Assembly: GCA_040544425.1 (NCBI GenBank)
Contig: JBEONO010000016.1
Location: 41,202-105,201, forward strand
Length of the DNA: 64,000 nt
Source of the DNA: Solimicrobium sp040544425
GTDB taxonomy: Bacteria > Pseudomonadota > Gammaproteobacteria > Burkholderiales > Burkholderiaceae_D
Direction: 5' to 3'
Part shown: positions 45,705 through 55,968 of the stretch, piece by piece
Layout: each line of letters begins with the position of its first letter
How positions within the stretch are numbered: the stretch's first letter is position 1
The notes under the pieces: model-generated
Told to the model about the DNA's origin: nothing
Databases searched by the model: none
Seen by the model: the letters and a program-made list of their open reading frames with translations, nothing else
Program-made: the position numbers and the translations under genes

Positions 45705-47204
45705 ATGAAGCCACAATATATTTTGGCATTGGACCAAGGTACCACCAGTTCACGTGCGGTTCTGTTCGACCATGCCGGTCAGATTGTCTCGTCCGCACAA
45801 AAAGAATTCCAGCAAATTTATCCGCAGGCCGGCTGGGTTGAACACGACCCGCAGGAAATCTGGTCGACGCAGGCCGGGGTAGCCGCCGAAGCCGTCACCA
45901 AAATGGGATTGAATGGCTCGGCGATTGCCGCGATCGGCATCACCAATCAGCGTGAAACCACCATCGTCTGGGAACGCGACAGCGGCAAACCGATCTATAA
46001 CGCCATCGTCTGGCAGGACCGCCGCACCGCCGATTTTTGCGCCGAATTAAAATCGCGTGGCAACGAAGCCATGGTCAGAGCAAAAACCGGTTTACCGATC
46101 GACTCCTATTTTTCCGCAACCAAAATCCGCTGGATTCTGGATCATGTCCCCGGCGCCAGGGCACGCGCCGAACGTGGCGAGCTGGCATTCGGCACGGTGG
46201 ACAGCTGGCTGATCTGGAATTTCACGCAACGCGAATTACATGTCACCGACGTGACCAATGCCTCGCGCACCCTGCTGTTCAATATTCACACCCTGACGTG
46301 GGACGAGCAGCTGCTGGCACTGTTTGACATTCCGCGCAGTATGCTGCCTGAAGTGCACGCCTCATCGGAAATCGTCGGCACCACCAAGAGCACGGTGTTT
46401 GCAACCGCAATCCCGATCGGCGGCATCGCCGGTGACCAGCACGCAGCCCTGTTTGGCCAGATGTGCACCAAGACCGGCATGGCCAAAAACACCTATGGCA
46501 CCGGCTGTTTTATGGTGATGAATACCGGCACCACACCAATCGAATCGGGCAATAACCTGATCACGACCATCGCCTGGAAAATCGGCGCGCAGGTTTGCTA
46601 CGCGCTGGAAGGCAGTATCTTCATCGGTGGCGCCGTGACGCAGTGGCTGCGGGACGGACTGGGCCTGATTCCGAATGCGCAGGCCGTGGAAGAACTGGCA
46701 CTGCATGTGGCCGACAGCGATGGCGTGGTCATCGTCCCGGCCTTTGCCGGGCTGGGCGCACCGCACTGGAACCCGTATGCGCGCGGCGCCATGTTCGGAA
46801 TTACCCGCGGCACCACGGCTGCGCATCTGGCGCGCGCGGCGCTGGAATCGATCGCGCTGCAATCGCTCGATGTACTCAAAGCGATGGAAGCCGACCTGGG
46901 CAGCAGCATCGCCGAACTGCGGGTTGATGGCGGTGCCGTGGTGAATAATTTATTGATGCAGTTTCAGGCCGATGTCCTGCAGGCCGATGTGGTACGCCCG
47001 ACGATCACCGAGACGACTGCGCTGGGCGCAGCCTACCTGGCGGGATTGGCCGTCGGCTACTGGGACAATATTGAAGAACTGGAACAGAAGTGGCAACAGG
47101 ATCGGCGCTTTTCACCAGCCATGGATGAAACGGCAGTGATCAGCAAAATTGCAGATTGGGACCGGGCTGTCAGAGCCAGTATTGCGTGGGCAAACAAAAC
47201 CTAG
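45705..47204 (+). CDS. glpK: Glycerol kinase GlpK
   Basis: 499 residues, full length for the FGGY family. LALDQGTTSSRAVLFDH at the N-terminus; GITNQRETTIVWERDSG, DSWLIWNFT and GGIAGDQHAALFGQ are conserved. It phosphorylates glycerol to glycerol-3-phosphate, the GlpD substrate. The open frame extends to 45390 inside the preceding gene, but ATG 45705 starts the conserved core. Confidence 0.97.
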   Translation: MKPQYILALDQGTTSSRAVLFDHAGQIVSSAQKEFQQIYPQAGWVEHDPQEIWSTQAGVAAEAVTKMGLNGSAIAAIGITNQRETTIVWERDSGKPIYNAIVWQDRRTADFCAELKSRGNEAMVRAKTGLPIDSYFSATKIRWILDHVPGARARAERGELAFGTVDSWLIWNFTQRELHVTDVTNASRTLLFNIHTLTWDEQLLALFDIPRSMLPEVHASSEIVGTTKSTVFATAIPIGGIAGDQHAALFGQMCTKTGMAKNTYGTGCFMVMNTGTTPIESGNNLITTIAWKIGAQVCYALEGSIFIGGAVTQWLRDGLGLIPNAQAVEELALHVADSDGVVIVPAFAGLGAPHWNPYARGAMFGITRGTTAAHLARAALESIALQSLDVLKAMEADLGSSIAELRVDGGAVVNNLLMQFQADVLQADVVRPTITETTALGAAYLAGLAVGYWDNIEELEQKWQQDRRFSPAMDETAVISKIADWDRAVRASIAWANKT

Positions 47205-47511
47205 TCCAATCGGATCACGCGTCAACAATCAGTAACGCTCAGACGCGCCGGTGTGCTCACGTCATTCCGCTTGGGTCTGGCGGAAACCCAGCGTCGTTTC
47301 ATTGTCAGCCACTGCGATACGACGCTGGGTTCCCGCCAGACCCGCGCGGGAACGACAGCAATTAGATTTCCATGTTGCCAACAACGGACGCGGCATTATT
47401 TCACAAACAATAACAAAAGCACTGCATTTCAAATAAAACCCGGAGAATCGTTTTAATCGCAATTCGTTCAATGATATCCTTAGCGCCATTTTGAATTAAA
47501 GGAAGCAATTG
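47205..47511. other. Intergenic region glpK-dadA-like with REP-like element
   Basis: About 307 bp. The centre is taken by the inverted-repeat element listed separately. The last 150 bp are AT-rich and may hold the promoter of the downstream oxidase; AAAGGAAG just before ATG 47512 is its ribosome site. No gene seen. Confidence 0.6.
47261..47356. repeat. REP-like palindromic element after glpK
   Basis: Two 25-bp arms (47273-47297 and 47319-47343) are inverted copies with one mismatch, around a 21-nt loop. The element is bounded by GTCATTCCGC (47261-47270) and GCGGGAACGAC (47346-47356), the ends of the widespread GTCATTCC...GGAATGAC intergenic repeat type. It can also act as a transcript-end hairpin for glpK. 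A short relative lies at 57677-57696. Confidence 0.75.
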
Positions 47512-48762
47512 ATGCGGGTCGCAGTTATCGGTGCTGGCGTGGTGGGCGTCACAACCGCTTATTTTCTGGCACAAAACGGCCATCAGGTCAGCGTGATTGA
47601 GCAACACGGCAATGTCTGCGAGCAAGCCAGTCTGGGCCACGCCGGACTGCTCGGTGCGGCGCATTTGCTGCCACTGGCCGCGCCCGGCATGACCAGACAG
47701 ATTGTGTCGCACTGGTTCAAATCAAACGATTCCATCAATTTTCGTCCCGCGCTGAGCCTGTCCCGGTTGCGCTGGTTGCGCAGCTGGATGCGTGAATGCT
47801 CGATTGAACGCATGTTGATCAACAAAGAAAAAATGCAGCGACTGGGTAAATACAGTCAGCAGTTGTTGGCCGAGATCAGTCTGATTCACAGTCTGGAATT
47901 CCAGCAGCGCAGCGGGATTCTGCAGCTGTTCCGGCACCCAAAAAACGAGAGCAGCATTGCCGCCGGACTGGAATTGCTGAGTCAGGCTGACATACCATTT
48001 CAACGATTGGATGAAGCCGGATGTCGGCTCTGCGAACCGGCATTGCATGCCCAGACCCCGATCGCCGGTGGCCTGTATTTTCCGTTAGACAGTCAGGGCA
48101 ATTGCGTGCTGTTTACCAAGCAGCTGAAAGCGATCGCCCAGCAGATGGGCGTGGAATTTGAATTTTTAACGGAATGCGAACACATCGTCGCAAACCACAA
48201 TGGCGTGACGTTGCAACTCAAACAGACCAGTCAAACCAGACAACATCAGTTTGATGCAGTGGTGCTGGCGGCAGGCGAACGGAGCGCCGCCCTGTTTGAT
48301 GAAATTGGCATCACCCTGCGCTCGGCCAATATCGTGTCGTATTCGAATACGGCCAACATCAAAAATATCGAAGACAGTCCGCGCGTCAGTATTATTGACG
48401 ACAGCACCCAGGTTGCGCTCACGCGCATGGACAAACGGATTCGGGTAGCCGGTAGCTGGACGATCGGCAAAGCCAGCAACGCCGATGATCAACGCGCCTG
48501 GCAACTGTTGCGCAAGACCGGTGCTGACTGGTTTCCCGATGCAGCCAATTACCATACCGGTTCCAACTGGAGCGGCAATCACTTGATGTTGCCCGACAAT
48601 GCGCCGCTGCTGGGACAGACCGCGCAAAGAAATATCTACCTCAATACCGCGCACGCGGAATTCGGCTGGGCGATGGCGCTCGGTTCCAGCAAGGTCGTTG
48701 CCGATCTGATTTCCGGTCGCAATCCCGATATCAATTTAGATGGGCTGAATTTGGCGCGGTAG
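47512..48762 (+). CDS. D-amino acid dehydrogenase-like FAD oxidoreductase (DadA family)
   Basis: 416 residues. Dinucleotide-binding VAVIGAGVVGVTTAYFLAQNGHQVSVIEQ; family blocks GHAGLLGAAHLLPLAAPGM, GGLYFPLDSQGNCVLFTKQL, VVLAAGERSAALFDEIGI, and a C-terminal IYLNTAHAEFGWAMALGSSKVVADLISG. It likely oxidises a D-amino acid and feeds electrons to quinone; the substrate is not determined. A TTG at 47509 precedes the chosen ATG. Starts near a plausible ribosome site (AAAGGAAG). Confidence 0.83.
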   Translation: MRVAVIGAGVVGVTTAYFLAQNGHQVSVIEQHGNVCEQASLGHAGLLGAAHLLPLAAPGMTRQIVSHWFKSNDSINFRPALSLSRLRWLRSWMRECSIERMLINKEKMQRLGKYSQQLLAEISLIHSLEFQQRSGILQLFRHPKNESSIAAGLELLSQADIPFQRLDEAGCRLCEPALHAQTPIAGGLYFPLDSQGNCVLFTKQLKAIAQQMGVEFEFLTECEHIVANHNGVTLQLKQTSQTRQHQFDAVVLAAGERSAALFDEIGITLRSANIVSYSNTANIKNIEDSPRVSIIDDSTQVALTRMDKRIRVAGSWTIGKASNADDQRAWQLLRKTGADWFPDAANYHTGSNWSGNHLMLPDNAPLLGQTAQRNIYLNTAHAEFGWAMALGSSKVVADLISGRNPDINLDGLNLAR

Positions 48763-48798
48763 TTTATAGTGTTCCAAATCATTCTGAAAGGCTGTTCC

Positions 48799-50313
48799 AT
48801 GCTGTATTCAGTTAAACAAATCCGTCAGATCGAAACCCGCGCCGCCCAACAACTCGAACCAGCTACCCTGATGCACAATGCCGGACAGGCTGCCGCGCAG
48901 GCCGCCGTGCGACTGCTGGCTGCGCCCAACCAGCCCATTCTTGTGGTCGCCGGTCCGGGAAATAATGGCGGCGACGCCTTCGAGGCCGCCGTGCATCTGG
49001 CACACGCCGGTCACCAAATCAGCGTGCTGCACTATCCGCCCAAATCCAGCCGGTCGGCAGACAGCGCGCAGGCTTTTGACAAAGCCAAAGCCTGCAGCGA
49101 CATTATCTGGCTGGCAGAAGATGTCGAATTGGAGAACAGTTTCGCTTTGGTCATCGATGGTTTATTTGGCATTGGCCTGGCAAAGCACAGCGTTGCTGCC
49201 TCGATTCAAAATCACATCGCCCAGATCAACGCGATGACTTGCCCCATTCTGGCCATCGATGTACCAAGCGGACTGGATGCTGACACCGGCACGCTGGTCA
49301 ACGATATCGCGATCCGGGCCAGTCACACGATCACCTTCATCGGCGACAAAACCGGACTGCATACCGGCGATGGCCGCGATTATGCGGGCCTGGTGCAGGT
49401 CGCCGATTTGGGCATTGCAGCGCAATTATTTCCGGCGTCCGAGATGGAATTGAATCGCCCCAAGCTGTTTCCCACCATCTTCAAGAGCCGGCTGCAGAAC
49501 AGCAATAAAGGCAGCAATGGCTCGACCGTGTTAATTGGTGGCGCACTGGGCATGCAAGGCGCACTCCTGTTGGCCTCGCGCACTGCTTTGTATTCTGGAG
49601 CGGGCCGCGTGTTTGCAAGCTTTATCGAAGCTGCACCGAACTATGACGCCCTGCATCCCGAAATCATGTGCAGCCTGGCGCCGCAACTCAACTTAAAGGC
49701 CGACCAGGTTGTCGTCATTGGTCCGGGACTGGGCAATTCGATCGCCAGTTTTGAACTGGTCAGCCGCGCCCTGCTCGCCACCAACCTATTGGTGGTGGAC
49801 GCCGACGCGCTGAATTTGATGGCGCAACAACCGGCCCTGATCGCGCTGTGCAATGGACGTGATCCGGCCACCACCCTGCTCACCCCGCATCCGCTCGAAG
49901 CGGCCAGATTACTGGCCTGCACGGTTGAACAAATCCAGGCTGACCGGATTGGCGCTGCGAAAAAACTGGCGCGGCGTTTTTCATCTGTCGTGATACTCAA
50001 AGGGTCCGGCAGTATTATTGCGCGGCCGGACGGTCACATCGTGATCAACCCGACCGGCAACGCTGCTCTGGCCACCGGCGGCACGGGCGATGTTCTGTCA
50101 GGTGCCTGCGGGGGTTTGATTGCCCAGCACCGCGATGTCTGGCAGGCTGCACTGGCTGCGACTTATCTGCACGGCGCCTCGGCAGATGCTTTGGTGGCGC
50201 GGGGTATCGGGCCGGTTGGACTGAGTGCGGGGGAACTGATTCCTGAAATCCGTCACCAGTTAAACGCTACCGGGCTGGCGATGCGCGATTTAAATGTACT
50301 GAAACCGAAATAG
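48799..50313 (+). CDS. nnr: Bifunctional NAD(P)HX epimerase/dehydratase
   Basis: 504 residues. The N-terminal YjeF/NnrE domain (1-215: LVVAGPGNNGGDAFEAAVHLA, LAIDVPSGLDADTG) epimerises hydrated NAD(P)H; the C-terminal NnrD ribokinase-like domain (about 230-500: VVIGPGLGNS, TLLTPHPLEAARLLA, VILKGSGSII, NPTGNAALATGGTGDVLSG) dehydrates it using ADP. A metabolite-repair enzyme. The ORF opens at a GTG 48769, but ATG 48799 fits the family start. Confidence 0.94.
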   Translation: MLYSVKQIRQIETRAAQQLEPATLMHNAGQAAAQAAVRLLAAPNQPILVVAGPGNNGGDAFEAAVHLAHAGHQISVLHYPPKSSRSADSAQAFDKAKACSDIIWLAEDVELENSFALVIDGLFGIGLAKHSVAASIQNHIAQINAMTCPILAIDVPSGLDADTGTLVNDIAIRASHTITFIGDKTGLHTGDGRDYAGLVQVADLGIAAQLFPASEMELNRPKLFPTIFKSRLQNSNKGSNGSTVLIGGALGMQGALLLASRTALYSGAGRVFASFIEAAPNYDALHPEIMCSLAPQLNLKADQVVVIGPGLGNSIASFELVSRALLATNLLVVDADALNLMAQQPALIALCNGRDPATTLLTPHPLEAARLLACTVEQIQADRIGAAKKLARRFSSVVILKGSGSIIARPDGHIVINPTGNAALATGGTGDVLSGACGGLIAQHRDVWQAALAATYLHGASADALVARGIGPVGLSAGELIPEIRHQLNATGLAMRDLNVLKPK

Positions 50314-50419
50314 TGTGAACTTCTGAGCATCCCAACCTGCAAATCCCGGTATCACAACCACGCGCGAGCCCAGCCTCAAGTATTGAATCCAATCGCTTGC
50401 TGACCGCGTATAACCCATC

Positions 50420-51304
50420 ATGAAAATTCACAACCGTATGATTTTACTTGCCGGCGCAATCGTTCTCGCGATGGCAGCGATCGTGGCCAGCAACCCGCTC
50501 GCCGCAATCAATGCCGTCACAACGTCAAGCACCTACGCGCTGCGCGAAGCGGTGCCGTATGGTGCGCAAGCGCGTCAGAAACTGGATATCTTCACGCCAA
50601 CCGGGACTGCGCCTGCAGGCGGGTGGCCGGTCGTGCTGTTCCTGTATGGCGGATCGTGGGTCAGTGGGGAACGCGGCAGTTATCAGTTCCTTGGCGAAGC
50701 CCTGGCATCGCGCGGCGTACTGACCCTGGTTGCCGACTATCGGCTCTATCCGGAAGTGCGTTATCCGGATTTTCTGGTTGACTGCGCTCACGCGCTGGCC
50801 TTTGGCCTGGAACAGGCACCCAGTCTGGGCGGCAACCCAAAACGCGTCTTTGTCATGGGGCATAGCGCTGGTGCCTACAACGCCGCCATGTTGGCGCTTG
50901 ATGGGCGCTGGCTGGCACAAACTGGTCACGTGCCGGGCGAGCTGGCCGGCTGGATTGGTCTGGCTGGTCCGTACGATTTCCTGCCGATTACCAACCTCGA
51001 CGCTCAACCAGTGTTCTTTCACCCGAACTACCCGGCCGGTACACAACCGCTGGCCTATGCGCCTGGCAGCAGCTTGCCGGCATTCCTGGGCGCGGCAGTC
51101 AACGACAAACTGGTCAACCCGACGCGCAATACCCTGAGCCTGGCAAAAAGTCTGCGGGCCGCTCATGTGACGGTCAGCCTGCATGAGTACACCGGTGTCA
51201 ACCACGAGACACTGGTGGGTGCCTTCTCACGTCCCTTGCGCTGGCTCGCGCCGGTGCTCGATGACGTAATCGAATTTATCGATCAGGACCGTCGCCCAGA
51301 GTGA
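50420..51304 (+). CDS. Alpha/beta hydrolase (esterase-like), exported or membrane-anchored
   Basis: 294 residues. The N-terminal hydrophobic stretch MILLAGAIVLAMAAIVASNPL is a signal peptide or anchor. Hydrolase features: oxyanion segment FLYGGSWVSGERGSY, nucleophile in GHSAGAYNAAM, and the catalytic His in GVNHETLVG. It belongs to the carboxylesterase/BD-FAE-like group; the natural substrate is unknown. Convergent with fdsD, only 3 bp between stops. Confidence 0.85.
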   Translation: MKIHNRMILLAGAIVLAMAAIVASNPLAAINAVTTSSTYALREAVPYGAQARQKLDIFTPTGTAPAGGWPVVLFLYGGSWVSGERGSYQFLGEALASRGVLTLVADYRLYPEVRYPDFLVDCAHALAFGLEQAPSLGGNPKRVFVMGHSAGAYNAAMLALDGRWLAQTGHVPGELAGWIGLAGPYDFLPITNLDAQPVFFHPNYPAGTQPLAYAPGSSLPAFLGAAVNDKLVNPTRNTLSLAKSLRAAHVTVSLHEYTGVNHETLVGAFSRPLRWLAPVLDDVIEFIDQDRRPE

Positions 51305-51307
51305 TCG

Positions 51308-51547
51308 TCAGCCCTCCAGCAATGCGCGGTTCAACTGTATCGCCTCATCAACAATCGGCGTAAACCCGGCAGGCTCATTTGACGCGATACACGCATCAAC
51401 ATGCGCCAGCAAGGCACGGCGCATGCGCGGCTCCCAGAATTTTTTGATGTGTCCGGCAATATCCGACTCGGCTATTTTTCGGTCCGGCATACTTTCGTAG
51501 AACGAACCGATTTGATTGGCCATCGCGATCAAATTTTCGATTTTCAT
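51308..51547 (-). CDS. fdsD: Formate dehydrogenase delta subunit FdsD
   Basis: 79 residues: IENLIAMANQIGSFYESMPDR, HIKKFWEPRMRRALLAHVDA and a short C-terminal helix match FdsD. In FDS-type enzymes this small protein is needed for an active complex. Last gene of fdsG-B-A-D, 11 bp after fdsA. Confidence 0.92.
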   Translation of the reverse strand: MKIENLIAMANQIGSFYESMPDRKIAESDIAGHIKKFWEPRMRRALLAHVDACIASNEPAGFTPIVDEAIQLNRALLEG

Positions 51548-51558
51548 GTCAGCGACCT

Positions 51559-54414
51559 TCAGAGCGCATTGGTCGGCATTTCACTCTCACGCAACAGACC
51601 CATCTGTTGACTGGTGAACTGTTCAAAATTTTTCTGCCATTCAGACGGCTGGGTCACCGGCATCACCTGTACCGCCGTGACTTTATACTCGGGACAGTTG
51701 GTGGCCCAGTCAGAATTATCCGTCGTGATCACGTTGGCGCCCGATTCAGGGAAATGGAAAGTGGTGTACACCACGCCCGGCTGCACCTTGTCGGTAATGC
51801 GCGCCCGCAACACGGTGTGACCGGCGCGCGATTCAATACCGACCCAGGCACCATCTTTAATCCCGCGGTCCTCGGCGTCATGCGGATGAATATCCAGAAT
51901 GTCTTCGCTGTGCCACTGCACGTTTTCCGTGCGGCGGGTCTGTGCGCCGACATTGTATTGCGACAGGATCCGGCCGGTAGTCAGAATCAGGGGATATTTG
52001 TGGGTGACTTTTTCCGTGGTCGCGATAAATTGGGTGATGATGAATTTACCTTTGCCGCGCACAAATTCGTCGATGTGCATGGTCGGCGTGCCAGTCGGGG
52101 CCTTGTCATTGCACGGCCACTGAATACTGCCCAGCTGATCGATTTTCTTGTAGCTCACGCCCTGAAAGCTTGGCGTGAGTGAAGCGATCTCGTCCATGAT
52201 CTCGGACGGATGCTTGTAATGCATCGGATAACCCAAGGCATTGGCCAGCGCCACCGTCACTTCCCAGTCCGATTTCCCGGCTTTGGGCGGCATCACTTTA
52301 CGCACCCGCGAAATGCGGCGTTCGGCATTGGTGAAGGTGCCATCTTTTTCCAGGAACGATGAACCCGGCAAAAATACATGGGCGAACTTGGCGGTTTCGT
52401 TCAAGAACAAATCCTGCACCACGATACATTCCATGGCGCTCATTGCCGCCGTGACGTGCTGGGTATTCGGGTCGGATTGCGCGATATCTTCGCCTTCGCA
52501 GTACAGGCCCTTGAATGAACCATCGAGTGCGGCATCGAACATATTCGGAATGCGCAGACCGGGTTCCGGGTCGAGTTTGCAGTTCCAGATTTCTTCAAAC
52601 TGGCTGCGCACCGTGGTGTCCGAGATATGCCGATAGCCCGGCAGCTCGTGCGGGAACGAGCCCATGTCGCAAGAGCCCTGAACATTATTCTGTCCACGCA
52701 GTGGATTGACGCCCACACCTTCGCGACCGACATTGCCGGTCACCATCGCCAGATTGGCGATCCCCATCACCATGGTCGAGCCCTGTGAATGTTCAGTCAC
52801 ACCGAGGCCGTAATAAATCGCGCCATTATTCCCGGCTGCATACAGACGCGCTGCGCCACGGATTTGTTCGGCCGGCACGCCGGTAATTTCTGCCATCGCT
52901 TCCGGTGAATTGTCCGGCTTCAAGACAAAATTCTTCCAGTCTTCAAACGACTGAGTCTCGCAGCGCTGCGCGACAAAATCGGCATCGTATAAACCTTCGG
53001 CGAGAATCACATGTGCCAGCGCGCTGATGATGGCTACATTGGTGCCGGGACGCAGTTTCAAATGGTAGTCGGCCTGCACGTGCGGGGCCTTGACCATTTC
53101 CGTAGTGCGCGGATCGATCACGATCAGTTTCGCACCCTGACGCAAACGGCGCCGCATCTGTGAAGCAAATACCGGATGCGCAACCGCCGGATTGGCGCCA
53201 ATCACCATGATCACGTCGGACTTCATCACGGAATCAAAGGTCTGCGTACCGGCGGATTCACCCAGAGTCTGTTTCAGACCAAATCCGGTCGGCGAATGAC
53301 AGACCCGTGCGCAGGTATCGACATTGTTATTGCCGAATGCGGCCCGCACCAGTTTCTGTACCAGATAGGTTTCTTCATTGGTGCAGCGCGATGAGGTGAT
53401 GCCGCCTATCGAATCCTTGCCGAACTTGGCCTGAATGCGACGGAACTCGGAAGCGGCATAGTTGATCGCCTCATCCCAGGAAACTTCCTGCCACGGATCG
53501 CTGGTGTGTTTGCGTATCATCGGTTTCAACATGCGGTCCTTGTGGCTGGCATAGCCCCAGGCAAAGCGACCCTTGACACAGGAATGACCGTGATTGGCAT
53601 GACCATCTTTATTCGGCACCATGCGCACCACTTCATTGCCTTTCATTTCGGCCCGGAATGAACAGCCCACGCCGCAGTAGGCACAGGTGGTGATCTTGCT
53701 GTGTTCGGCCTGTCCCATCATGATCACGGTTTTTTCGGTGAGCGTGGCAGTCGGACAGGCATCGACACAGGCGCCGCAGGAGACGCATTCCGATTCCATG
53801 AACGATTCGTTTTGTCCCGGCGAGACGCGCGACTCGAAGCCGCGTCCGGAAATCGTCAAGGCAAACGTGCCCTGGGTTTCTTCGCAGGCGCGCACACAGC
53901 GATTGCAGACGATGCATTTGGATGCGTCATAGGTGAAATAGGGATTGGATTCATCCTTTTTCAGATCCAGATGATTATTGCCTTCATAGCCGTAACGCAC
54001 TTCGCGCAGGCCGACTACCCCGGCCATATCCTGCAATTCGCAATTACCATTGGTCGGGCAGGTCAGGCAGTCGAGCGGATGGTCGGAGATGTACAACTCC
54101 ATTACGCCCTTGCGGATATCAGCCAGTTTCGGGGATTGGGTTTTGACCTTCATGCCCGGCTCGCACGGTGTGGTGCACGAAGCCGGATAACCGCGTCGCC
54201 CTTCAATTTCAACCAGGCACAGGCGGCACGAGCCAAACGGTTCCAGACTGTCGGTCGCGCACAGCTTGGGCACGTTCACCCCAGCTGCAACGGCGGCGCG
54301 CATCACCGAGGTACCGGCCGGCACCTTGACTTCGACGCCGTCAATATCAATCGTCACCATCTGGTCGGATTGAACCTGTGGTGTGCCGTAATCGAGTTGA
54401 TTGAGCTGATTCAT
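51559..54414 (-). CDS. fdsA: NAD-dependent formate dehydrogenase alpha subunit FdsA
   Basis: 951 residues. Cofactor ligands read in order: [2Fe-2S] Cys52/63/66/80; His112-Cys116-Cys119-Cys125; two ferredoxin-type clusters Cys167/170/173/177 and Cys210/213/216/220; the proximal cluster Cys244/247/251/279; and molybdenum ligand Cys372 in RVCHSPTG (cysteine, not selenocysteine). The molybdopterin-binding C-terminal domain follows. It oxidises formate to CO2 and sends electrons through Fe-S clusters to FdsB. Confidence 0.97.
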   Translation of the reverse strand: MNQLNQLDYGTPQVQSDQMVTIDIDGVEVKVPAGTSVMRAAVAAGVNVPKLCATDSLEPFGSCRLCLVEIEGRRGYPASCTTPCEPGMKVKTQSPKLADIRKGVMELYISDHPLDCLTCPTNGNCELQDMAGVVGLREVRYGYEGNNHLDLKKDESNPYFTYDASKCIVCNRCVRACEETQGTFALTISGRGFESRVSPGQNESFMESECVSCGACVDACPTATLTEKTVIMMGQAEHSKITTCAYCGVGCSFRAEMKGNEVVRMVPNKDGHANHGHSCVKGRFAWGYASHKDRMLKPMIRKHTSDPWQEVSWDEAINYAASEFRRIQAKFGKDSIGGITSSRCTNEETYLVQKLVRAAFGNNNVDTCARVCHSPTGFGLKQTLGESAGTQTFDSVMKSDVIMVIGANPAVAHPVFASQMRRRLRQGAKLIVIDPRTTEMVKAPHVQADYHLKLRPGTNVAIISALAHVILAEGLYDADFVAQRCETQSFEDWKNFVLKPDNSPEAMAEITGVPAEQIRGAARLYAAGNNGAIYYGLGVTEHSQGSTMVMGIANLAMVTGNVGREGVGVNPLRGQNNVQGSCDMGSFPHELPGYRHISDTTVRSQFEEIWNCKLDPEPGLRIPNMFDAALDGSFKGLYCEGEDIAQSDPNTQHVTAAMSAMECIVVQDLFLNETAKFAHVFLPGSSFLEKDGTFTNAERRISRVRKVMPPKAGKSDWEVTVALANALGYPMHYKHPSEIMDEIASLTPSFQGVSYKKIDQLGSIQWPCNDKAPTGTPTMHIDEFVRGKGKFIITQFIATTEKVTHKYPLILTTGRILSQYNVGAQTRRTENVQWHSEDILDIHPHDAEDRGIKDGAWVGIESRAGHTVLRARITDKVQPGVVYTTFHFPESGANVITTDNSDWATNCPEYKVTAVQVMPVTQPSEWQKNFEQFTSQQMGLLRESEMPTNAL

Positions 54415-54438
54415 TTGCGTTCCCTGACTTAAGCTGAA

Positions 54439-55968
54439 TTATTTATTGAAATCGTCGCCGAAATGGTTCAATGCCGACAGCACCGGATTGGGCGTCATAC
54501 TCCCCATCGCGCACAGGGAGCCATTGACCATCACCTCGCACAGATCGCGCAACAGATGCACCTGCTGCACCCGGTCCTGATCGCCAATGATTTTATCGAT
54601 GGTTTCGACACCGCGCGTCGATCCGATCCGGCACGGCGTGCACTTGCCGCAGGATTCGATCGCGCAGAACTCCATCGCGTAGCGTGCCTGCTGTGCCATA
54701 TCAACGGTATCGTCAAACACCACAATCCCGCCATGGCCGACCGTCGCGCCAATGGCGGCAAACGCTTCATAATCGAGTGGCGTGTCGAACTGCGCTTCCG
54801 GCATGTAAGCGCCCAACGGTCCGCCGACCTGGACTGCCCGGATCGGCCGACCACTGGCGCTGCCGCCGCCATACTCGTAGATCAATTCACGCAAAGTGAT
54901 ACCGAAGGCTTTCTCAACCAGGCCACCGTGTTTGATATTGCCCGCCAGCTGTATGGGCAACGTGCCGCGCGAACGGCCCATGCCGAAATTTTTATAAAAG
55001 TCTGCGCCGCGCGCCAGGATCAGTGGCACCGCTGCCAGCGAAATCACATTGTTGATCACGGTCGGTTGTCCGAACAGACCGTGAATCGCCGGGAGTGGCG
55101 GCTTGGCGCGCACAATGCCGCGCCTGCCTTCCAGACTTTCCAGCAAGGCCGTCTCTTCGCCGCACACATAAGAACCAGCGGCTTTACGCACTTCCAGATC
55201 AAAGCGGGCGTTCGAGCCGACCACATTGCTGCCCAGATAACCGAATTCGTAAGCCAGCGCAATCGCCTTGTTCAAGCTGGCAATGGCATGCGGATATTCC
55301 GAGCGCACATAGATGTAGCCCTGGGTTGCGCCAACCGCCAGTGCGGCAATCGTCATGCCTTCAATCAGCATGAACGGATCGTTCTCCATCGCCATGCGGT
55401 CAGAGAAGGTGCCGGAATCACCTTCATCGGCATTGCACACAATGTATTTGGTGGGCGACTCAGTATTGAGCACGGTCTTCCATTTGATCCCGGTCGGGAA
55501 TGCCGCGCCGCCGCGTCCGCGCAAGCCGGAATCAGTCACTTCCTTGACGATGTTTTGCGCCGTCATCGTGACAGCGCGCTGCAAGCCGAGGTAACCTTCG
55601 TGCGCCACATAGTCTTGAATCGACACCGGATCGGTGATGCCAACGCGCTGGAACGTGAGTCGCTCCTGCTTTTTCAGATACGGAATGTCGTCAGTCAGGC
55701 CGTGACGCAGGGGGTGCGCTGCGCCATGCATAAAACCGGCATCGAATAATCCTGGCACATCTTCTTCGGCGACCGGACCGTAGGCAATGCGCCCTTCTGC
55801 CGTTACCACTTCAACCAGTGGCTCCAGACTGAACATGCCGCGTGAACCGTTGCGTATCAGTTGAATCGGGATCTGGCGCGCACTGGCATGCTGAACAATC
55901 GCCGCTGCGACTTCATTGGCACCGAGCGCAATGGCCGACGAATCGCAGGGAACATAAATCGTAATCAT
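54439..55968 (-). CDS. fdsB: Formate dehydrogenase beta subunit FdsB (NADH/FMN)
   Basis: 509 residues, NuoF-like. FMN/NAD binding in SGLRGRGGAAFPTGIKWKT and AAGSYVCGEETALLESLEGRRG; the [4Fe-4S] ligands are in ESCGKCTPCRIGSTRG and DLCEVM. A thioredoxin-like N-terminal extension (about 1-100) is typical for FDS enzymes. It reduces NAD with electrons from FdsA. Its ATG overlaps the fdsG stop (ATGA). Confidence 0.96.
   Translation of the reverse strand: MITIYVPCDSSAIALGANEVAAAIVQHASARQIPIQLIRNGSRGMFSLEPLVEVVTAEGRIAYGPVAEEDVPGLFDAGFMHGAAHPLRHGLTDDIPYLKKQERLTFQRVGITDPVSIQDYVAHEGYLGLQRAVTMTAQNIVKEVTDSGLRGRGGAAFPTGIKWKTVLNTESPTKYIVCNADEGDSGTFSDRMAMENDPFMLIEGMTIAALAVGATQGYIYVRSEYPHAIASLNKAIALAYEFGYLGSNVVGSNARFDLEVRKAAGSYVCGEETALLESLEGRRGIVRAKPPLPAIHGLFGQPTVINNVISLAAVPLILARGADFYKNFGMGRSRGTLPIQLAGNIKHGGLVEKAFGITLRELIYEYGGGSASGRPIRAVQVGGPLGAYMPEAQFDTPLDYEAFAAIGATVGHGGIVVFDDTVDMAQQARYAMEFCAIESCGKCTPCRIGSTRGVETIDKIIGDQDRVQQVHLLRDLCEVMVNGSLCAMGSMTPNPVLSALNHFGDDFNK

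Noticed and set aside
53170..53400. Selenocysteine codon in the formate dehydrogenase alpha gene
   Set aside because: The molybdenum-ligand position is Cys (RVCHSPTG) and there is no in-frame TGA.
54463..55749. 428-residue plus-strand frame opposite fdsB
   Set aside because: Antisense shadow of fdsB without recognisable domains or a ribosome site.
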